Assembly: GCA_009724975.1 (NCBI GenBank)
Contig: SRXB01000064.1
Coordinates: 1-9,054 of the forward strand
Direction: 5' to 3'
DNA length: 9,054 nucleotides
DNA from: a bacterium
GTDB taxonomy: Bacteria; Desulfobacterota; Deferrisomatia; Deferrisomatales; BM512
Of this stretch, positions 6,043 to 9,054 are shown one piece after another. The notes below the pieces were generated by a model that saw nothing but the letters and a program-made list of their open reading frames with translations, searched no databases and was not told where the DNA came from. Positions within the stretch are counted from its first letter, which is position 1. Each line of letters starts with the position of its first letter. Both the position numbers and the translations under genes were made by a program.

Positions 6043-6645
6043 TTACCACCCCACCGCCTCTTTTTTGCCCTTTTTGAGAATCTCCTTCTCGTTGGCCCAA
6101 ACCAGCTCCCCGCTTTGGACCTCGGCAAGGCTAAGCGTGAATTTGAAATACCGCTCCTTGACCTTTCCTGCGGAGGTTTCCATCGAGGCTATCTCTCCGA
6201 AAAGGTGGTATTTGGCCGCCTGCATCCTGCCAACCTCAGGAGCCGTGGAGGAATCGGCAAGGGCCGACTCGCCGAACTTAAGCTCCTTGACCATCTCGTC
6301 CTTCACACCCTTTTCTCCAACGTCGGTGACAAAGCGCATCTCGCCGGAGCGCAGGAGGCGGGTTCGTATAGAGTCGGTTATCGCCTTTGTGTCTATGTGC
6401 TCGTCGGTGGAATTCTTCACCTGGCTTATGCGGACAAGCGGTTTTTCCGAGAAAAACCCCTGCTTCAAAAGGTCGTCCACCATAGCGTCGGCCAGTATCT
6501 GCAGATCCTTGTGGCTGAAATAAAAGTTGGTGGCCTCGCTTGAGCGGGTGTCCTCCACGTAGGCGGTTTTCATTCCGCCGCCGCAGGCGACGAGGAGGAG
6601 CGCGGCCACCAGTAGTGGCGCGGCGCGAATGGTTGACTTGAACAT
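6043..6645 (-). CDS. LpoB-like (COG3417) lipoprotein, putative penicillin-binding protein activator
   Basis: 200 residues. The signal peptide ends in lipobox LVAC, with Cys21 lipidated. Mature motifs of the LpoB/COG3417 fold are FSHKDLQILADAMVDDLL, VRISQVKNSTDEHIDT (strand plus the NxT/NxTDE block), AITDSIRTRLL, MRFVTD, YHLFGEIAS and the final LSLAEVQSGELVWANEKEI. E. coli LpoB activates PBP1b from the outer membrane. Here the stretch between Cys21 and the fold is only ~25 residues and lacks the long Pro-rich linker, so the same reach across the peptidoglycan is doubtful. A FlgO-like relative of the same fold is an alternative. Start: ATG at 6645 has GAGGGA 7 nt upstream and begins at the signal peptide; a TTG at 6660 is less likely. 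It is the first gene of the seven-gene minus-strand operon. Confidence 0.86.
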   Translation of the reverse strand: MFKSTIRAAPLLVAALLLVACGGGMKTAYVEDTRSSEATNFYFSHKDLQILADAMVDDLLKQGFFSEKPLVRISQVKNSTDEHIDTKAITDSIRTRLLRSGEMRFVTDVGEKGVKDEMVKELKFGESALADSSTAPEVGRMQAAKYHLFGEIASMETSAGKVKERYFKFTLSLAEVQSGELVWANEKEILKKGKKEAVGW

Positions 6646-6695
6646 TTGCCCATCCCTCAACTGGCTGTGTTTTTAACTTCCGGATTTCCCTTCAA

Positions 6696-6723
6696 ATTTA
6701 ACACCATAAGACGCACGGGGCAA
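6696..6723 (-). promoter_or_regulatory. possible sigma70-type promoter of the lipoprotein operon
   Basis: On the minus strand, TTGCCC (6718-6723) and TTAAAT (6696-6701) are separated by 16 nt. Each matches the -35 and -10 consensus at 4 of 6 positions. The site is in the only AT-rich patch of the divergent intergenic region and would give a leader of about 44 nt before the ATG at 6645. It is position-based and weak. Confidence 0.27.
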
Positions 6724-6780
6724 CGTCGGCGAACCTTAGCCTTGGCATCTTTTGCCGGTTTTGGCGGGGGAGAGGTTTTT

Positions 6781-6829
6781 TGCGGGCAAAAAAAGCCCCG
6801 ACCGATTAAAATCGGCCCGCAAGGGAGGA
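6781..6829 (+). promoter_or_regulatory. foldable 5' leader with strong ribosome site before the DUF554 gene
   Basis: TGCGGGC (6781-6787) is perfectly complementary to GCCCGCA (6815-6821). Inside it CCGAT (6802-6806) can pair with ATCGG (6811-6815) around a TAAA loop. A competing short hairpin, GGGC (6784-6787) with GCCC (6795-6798), is possible across seven A. The structure ends one base before the ribosome site GGGAGGA (6823-6829), which lies 6 nt upstream of the TTG start at 6836. It matches no riboswitch class I recognise. The ribosome site itself is solid; a regulatory function of the fold is inference. Confidence 0.35.
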
Positions 6830-6835
6830 TTATCG

Positions 6836-7510
6836 TTGAAAGGTACTTTGGTGAATACCGTCGCGGTAATAGCTGGAGGTGCTTTGGGGGCGTTTTTGGG
6901 CGCGAGGGTCAAAGAACGCTACAAAACAGCCATAATGCAGGCGCTTGGGGTTGCGGTTGTCTTCCTCGGCTTTCGCATGGCCTTCGGCTCGAAAAACGAC
7001 GTCATGACGGTGGGTGCGCTGATAGCCGGAGCTCTCACCGGCGAGCTTTTGAGGATAGAAGACCGCGTGCTGGCGGCGGGCGAGTGGCTGAAAGCGAGGG
7101 TAAAAAGCTCCTCGGCGACCTTCTCGGAGGGGTTCGCCACCGCCTCCATACTCTACGTGACCGGCGCGATGGCTATAATAGGGGCGATAAAAGACGGCTC
7201 TGGCGGCGACCCCTCGCTTTTGTACGTGAAGGCGATACTTGACGGCTCCTCGGCGATAATTTTCGCCTCGGCCCTCGGCGTCGGCGTCGCGATGAGCGCC
7301 GTAAGCGTCTTTTTGTACCAGGGAGCCTTCACCCTTCTGGCGGGCAGGCTGGCCTTTCTCGAAGACGGTGCGGTGCAGGCCGCGGTCAACGGGGTGGGCG
7401 GGCTCATGGTGGTGGCGATAGGCATAAACCTTCTGGGGATTTTGAAAATTCGCACCGGCAACCTCCTTCCCGGGCTTTTTTACGCTATTTTGCTGGCTCT
7501 TTGGCTTTAG
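6836..7510 (+). CDS. DUF554 family integral membrane protein (YdfK/YqgA-like)
   Basis: 224-residue, strongly hydrophobic protein of typical DUF554 length with about six membrane segments. Family motifs in order are GTLVNTVAVIAGGALGAFLG (3-22), GALIAGALTGELLRIEDRV (60-78), VTGAMAIIGAIKDG (108-121), VKAILDGSSAIIFASALGVG (131-150), YQGAFTLLAG (161-170), GVGGLMVVAIGINLL (186-200) and GNLLPGLF (208-215). Transport or another activity has not been established for the family. Start: TTG at 6836 follows GGGAGGA at a 6-nt spacing and gives the canonical N terminus (M/L)KGTLVNT. An ATG at 6752 would add 28 polar residues translated from the structured leader and is rejected. It is the first gene of a three-gene plus-strand run, 26 nt before the next gene, and divergent from the lipoprotein operon. 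Confidence 0.9.
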   Translation: MKGTLVNTVAVIAGGALGAFLGARVKERYKTAIMQALGVAVVFLGFRMAFGSKNDVMTVGALIAGALTGELLRIEDRVLAAGEWLKARVKSSSATFSEGFATASILYVTGAMAIIGAIKDGSGGDPSLLYVKAILDGSSAIIFASALGVGVAMSAVSVFLYQGAFTLLAGRLAFLEDGAVQAAVNGVGGLMVVAIGINLLGILKIRTGNLLPGLFYAILLALWL

Positions 7511-7536
7511 GGGCGGATTTTGATTCCGAACTGACG

Positions 7537-8184
7537 ATGAAACGAAAAATTTACACCGCCATCGCGATTCTGGCGCTTTCTGGCGCTTATTACCTCGGCG
7601 TGAGCGTCAAGAGCGACTGGCAGAACTTCTCTTTTTCGATAAACGACAACCTTTCGCTACGGCGCGAGGGGTCTTCGGATATCTACCTTTACGGCCAGAA
7701 AGGTAAATTCACCCTCGAAGGGGGCCTTGGCCCGGCTTTCGAGCTGGCCGACGCTGGAAAAAGCGTTTTGGTCCGCCATTACGGGCTGAAGGAGGGCAAG
7801 GCCGACCCCAACAAGGTTGTTTTGCTCTCGATTCCGAAGTCCGGCGAGGGCGCCGCGCGCGAGCTGGGCAGCGAGGAGCTTTCGGCGGCGCATAAGGCGG
7901 AGTTTAAGAGCATAAGGCGGGCTCACAAGGAGGCTCTTCGCTCCGGCAGGGCCAAAATGGAGGAGGTTGACCGCTATTTACTGGGGCAGGCGGGGTTTTT
8001 GTTCGCCAACATACACTTCATCGCGCTTTACAGCCTTCTTCCCGGCTTTATCATCGGCTCGTGGCTCAGGGGGCGTGAGAAAAAACGCCCCTTCATCACC
8101 GGCTGGGCGGTGAGCCTTGGCGGGATAGCCGGGGTAATCCTCCTCATAAGTTTTATAAGCTGGCTCGACATGAGGTTTTTTTGA
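7537..8184 (+). CDS. unrecognised membrane protein with extracytoplasmic domain
   Basis: 215 residues; I do not recognise a family. A basic N terminus (MKRK) and hydrophobic segment (~5-24) form a signal anchor or uncleaved signal. A polar domain of ~120 residues follows (NDNLSLRREGSSDIYLYGQKGKF, GPAFELADAGKSVLVRHYG, KVVLLSIPKSG), which looks beta-rich at first and then turns into a charged helix (~110-150, AHKAEFKSIRRAHKEALRSGRAKMEEVDRY shows coiled-coil-like spacing). Two membrane segments close the protein (~154-176 and ~188-209), separated by a basic loop (RGREKKR). Topology by the positive-inside rule puts the polar domain outside the cytoplasmic membrane. ATG at 7537 is preferred over the TTG at 7501, which lies inside the DUF554 gene, because it starts at the anchor; the ribosome site is weak for both, suggesting coupling. 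Its operon partners are DUF554 and TatD. Confidence 0.75.
   Translation: MKRKIYTAIAILALSGAYYLGVSVKSDWQNFSFSINDNLSLRREGSSDIYLYGQKGKFTLEGGLGPAFELADAGKSVLVRHYGLKEGKADPNKVVLLSIPKSGEGAARELGSEELSAAHKAEFKSIRRAHKEALRSGRAKMEEVDRYLLGQAGFLFANIHFIALYSLLPGFIIGSWLRGREKKRPFITGWAVSLGGIAGVILLISFISWLDMRFF
7568..7587 (+). repeat. perfect tandem duplication of a 10-bp unit
   Basis: TTCTGGCGCT occurs twice head to tail inside the first membrane segment of the unrecognised membrane protein. The unit is not a multiple of three, so loss or gain of one copy would shift the frame. Confidence 0.8.
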
Positions 8185-8221
8185 TTTTCGCGGCCCACGG
8201 CCCGGCTTTAAGGGGAAGGTG

Positions 8222-8971
8222 ATGTTCGATACGCACCTGCATCTGGACGCGGAGCCATTTTCCGGCGATCTTCCCGCCGTGGCCTCGGCTATGGCGCGGG
8301 CGGGGGTGCGCTGGGCGGTTAACGCGGCCGTCGACCTAAACTCCTCACGCGCCTCACTTCAAATCCACTCTAGTTTTCCTTTCGTTCTTCCTTCGGTCGG
8401 ACTCCACCCCCTTTATATCGAGGGCGGCTATCCCGAGGAGTTGGATGCGCTGGCGCGGGGCGGCGGTTTTTACGCCGTGGGCGAGGCGGGGCTGGATTTT
8501 TGGCATGGGCGCGAAAACGAGGAGGCCCAGCGAGAGGTTTTTTACCGCCAGGCCCTTTTGGCCAAAGAGCTTTCGCTACCCCTTTTGCTCCATATAAGAA
8601 AGGGGTTCAACGAGGTGCTGGAGGTGTTGAGAGAGGCCGGTTTCGGGGGAGGGGCGCTCTTTCACAATTTCACGGGCTCCCTTGAGATGGCGCGAAAGGC
8701 GCTGGACGAGGGGTGGAGTTTCTCGATAGGGGGGCCAATCACCTATCCGCGCAAGGAGGAGCTTCGAAAGGTGGTCCGGAAGATCCCTCTGGACCGCATA
8801 ATGGTGGAGACCGACGCGCCGGACCTTCCCCCGTGGGAGAAGCGAGGCGAGATTCACCGACCCGAGGATCTTCCCGTTACGGTACGCGCGCTGGCTGGGG
8901 TTTTGGGCCTCGGTTTCGAGGAGGCGGCTGAAATCACTCAGGCAAACGCCAGAAAATTTTTCGGAGTCTGA
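8222..8971 (+). CDS. TatD-family metal-dependent hydrolase (putative DNase)
   Basis: 249-residue TIM-barrel amidohydrolase-superfamily protein, close to the usual ~255-265. Metal-ligand motifs are in order: DTHLHLD (His5, His7), VGEAGLDF (Glu88), LLHIRK (His124), LFHNFTGS (His148) and VETDAPDLPP (Asp198). SVGLHP (58-63) and the C-terminal ANARKFFG (241-248) are also typical. TatD/YcfH-type proteins are Mg2+-dependent 3'-5' exonucleases, linked to DNA repair or DNA degradation; they are not part of Tat export. All ligand residues are present, so the protein should be active. Variation: the usual R(N)xP segment is read here as IHRPEDLP. ATG at 8222 is preceded by AAGGGGAAGG; a GTG immediately before it (8219) would add one residue. 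It is the last gene of the plus-strand run, 37 nt after the membrane protein gene, and is followed by a strong terminator. Confidence 0.92.
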   Translation: MFDTHLHLDAEPFSGDLPAVASAMARAGVRWAVNAAVDLNSSRASLQIHSSFPFVLPSVGLHPLYIEGGYPEELDALARGGGFYAVGEAGLDFWHGRENEEAQREVFYRQALLAKELSLPLLLHIRKGFNEVLEVLREAGFGGGALFHNFTGSLEMARKALDEGWSFSIGGPITYPRKEELRKVVRKIPLDRIMVETDAPDLPPWEKRGEIHRPEDLPVTVRALAGVLGLGFEEAAEITQANARKFFGV

Positions 8972-8992
8972 CTTTTTCGGGCCGTGAGACGG

Positions 8993-9028
8993 GGCCGGAG
9001 GGCGGGCGAACCCCCTCCGGCCTTTTTT
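8993..9028 (+). terminator. strong intrinsic terminator
   Basis: A perfect 10-bp GC-rich stem, GGCCGGAGGG (8993-9002) with CCCTCCGGCC (9013-9022), has a 10-nt loop and is followed directly by six T. It sits 21 nt after the TatD stop and ends the DUF554 / membrane protein / TatD transcript. The remaining ~26 bases of the window hold nothing I can identify. Confidence 0.92.
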
Positions 9029-9054
9029 GAGCTATTTTTCAGGGCCTTCCGAAG

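Noticed and set aside
5744..6523. Plus-strand open frame of 259 codons spanning parts of the LPP20-like and LpoB-like genes
   Set aside because: It crosses the boundary of two well-supported minus-strand genes, and its translation is Arg/Pro/Ser-rich low-complexity sequence typical of a shadow frame.
6742..6755. TTGGCATCTTTTGCC as a sigma54 promoter for the DUF554 gene
   Set aside because: The GG and GC elements are separated by 8 bases, where the sigma54 consensus needs 10, so the spacing is wrong.
6752..6835. N-terminal extension of the DUF554 protein from the ATG at 6752
   Set aside because: The family N terminus (GTLVNT) begins right after the TTG at 6836, which has a strong ribosome site. 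The extra 28 residues are polar and come from the foldable leader.
7891..7920. CATAAGGCGG direct repeat with 20-bp period
   Set aside because: Only two 10-bp copies occur inside a charged helical coding segment (AHKAE...RRAHKEA). Codon bias and helix periodicity explain it; there is no array.

Overview
The window comes from a high-GC Gram-negative bacterium. Five consecutive genes encode predicted exported envelope proteins, four of them with lipoprotein signal peptides. Codon use is GC-rich in general but tolerates ATA (Ile) and AGG (Arg) in core genes. This fits a deltaproteobacterial-type or other deep-branching didermic lineage, but I cannot place it more exactly. No tRNA, rRNA, insertion sequence, integrase, CRISPR array or phage gene is visible.

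Layout: (1) 3-548 (+) is the 3' part of tcdA, the tRNA ct6A37-forming dehydratase, entering from outside the window. (2) 554-6645 (-) is a compact seven-gene run reading right to left. It holds an LpoB-like lipoprotein, an LPP20-domain exported protein, an LPP20-family lipoprotein, a 47-residue lipoprotein, a COG3014-type lipoprotein, a divergent McrB-like AAA+ ATPase and a THEP1-type NTPase. Junctions are 1 to 23 nt, so one transcript is likely. (3) 6646-6835 is a divergent intergenic region with a possible minus-strand promoter and a foldable leader in front of the plus-strand genes. (4) 6836-8971 (+) is a three-gene run: a DUF554 membrane protein, an unrecognised three-segment membrane protein and a TatD-family metal-dependent hydrolase. 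A strong intrinsic terminator follows at 8993-9028.

The lipoprotein genes resemble modules found together in other bacteria (LpoB/COG3417, LPP20, COG3014) whose joint role is poorly understood. An LpoB-like role in peptidoglycan synthesis or a FlgO/FlgP-like role in envelope ring structures are the obvious family-based guesses. The unusual point is the operon tail. A McrB-type motor, which normally partners a McrC nuclease in restriction, sits with no McrC. It has altered Walker B and sensor motifs and is directly followed by a second small P-loop NTPase. The best candidate for an undescribed system here is therefore a cytoplasmic McrB-like/THEP1-like NTPase pair encoded with a set of envelope lipoproteins. 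This is inference from gene order and motifs only.
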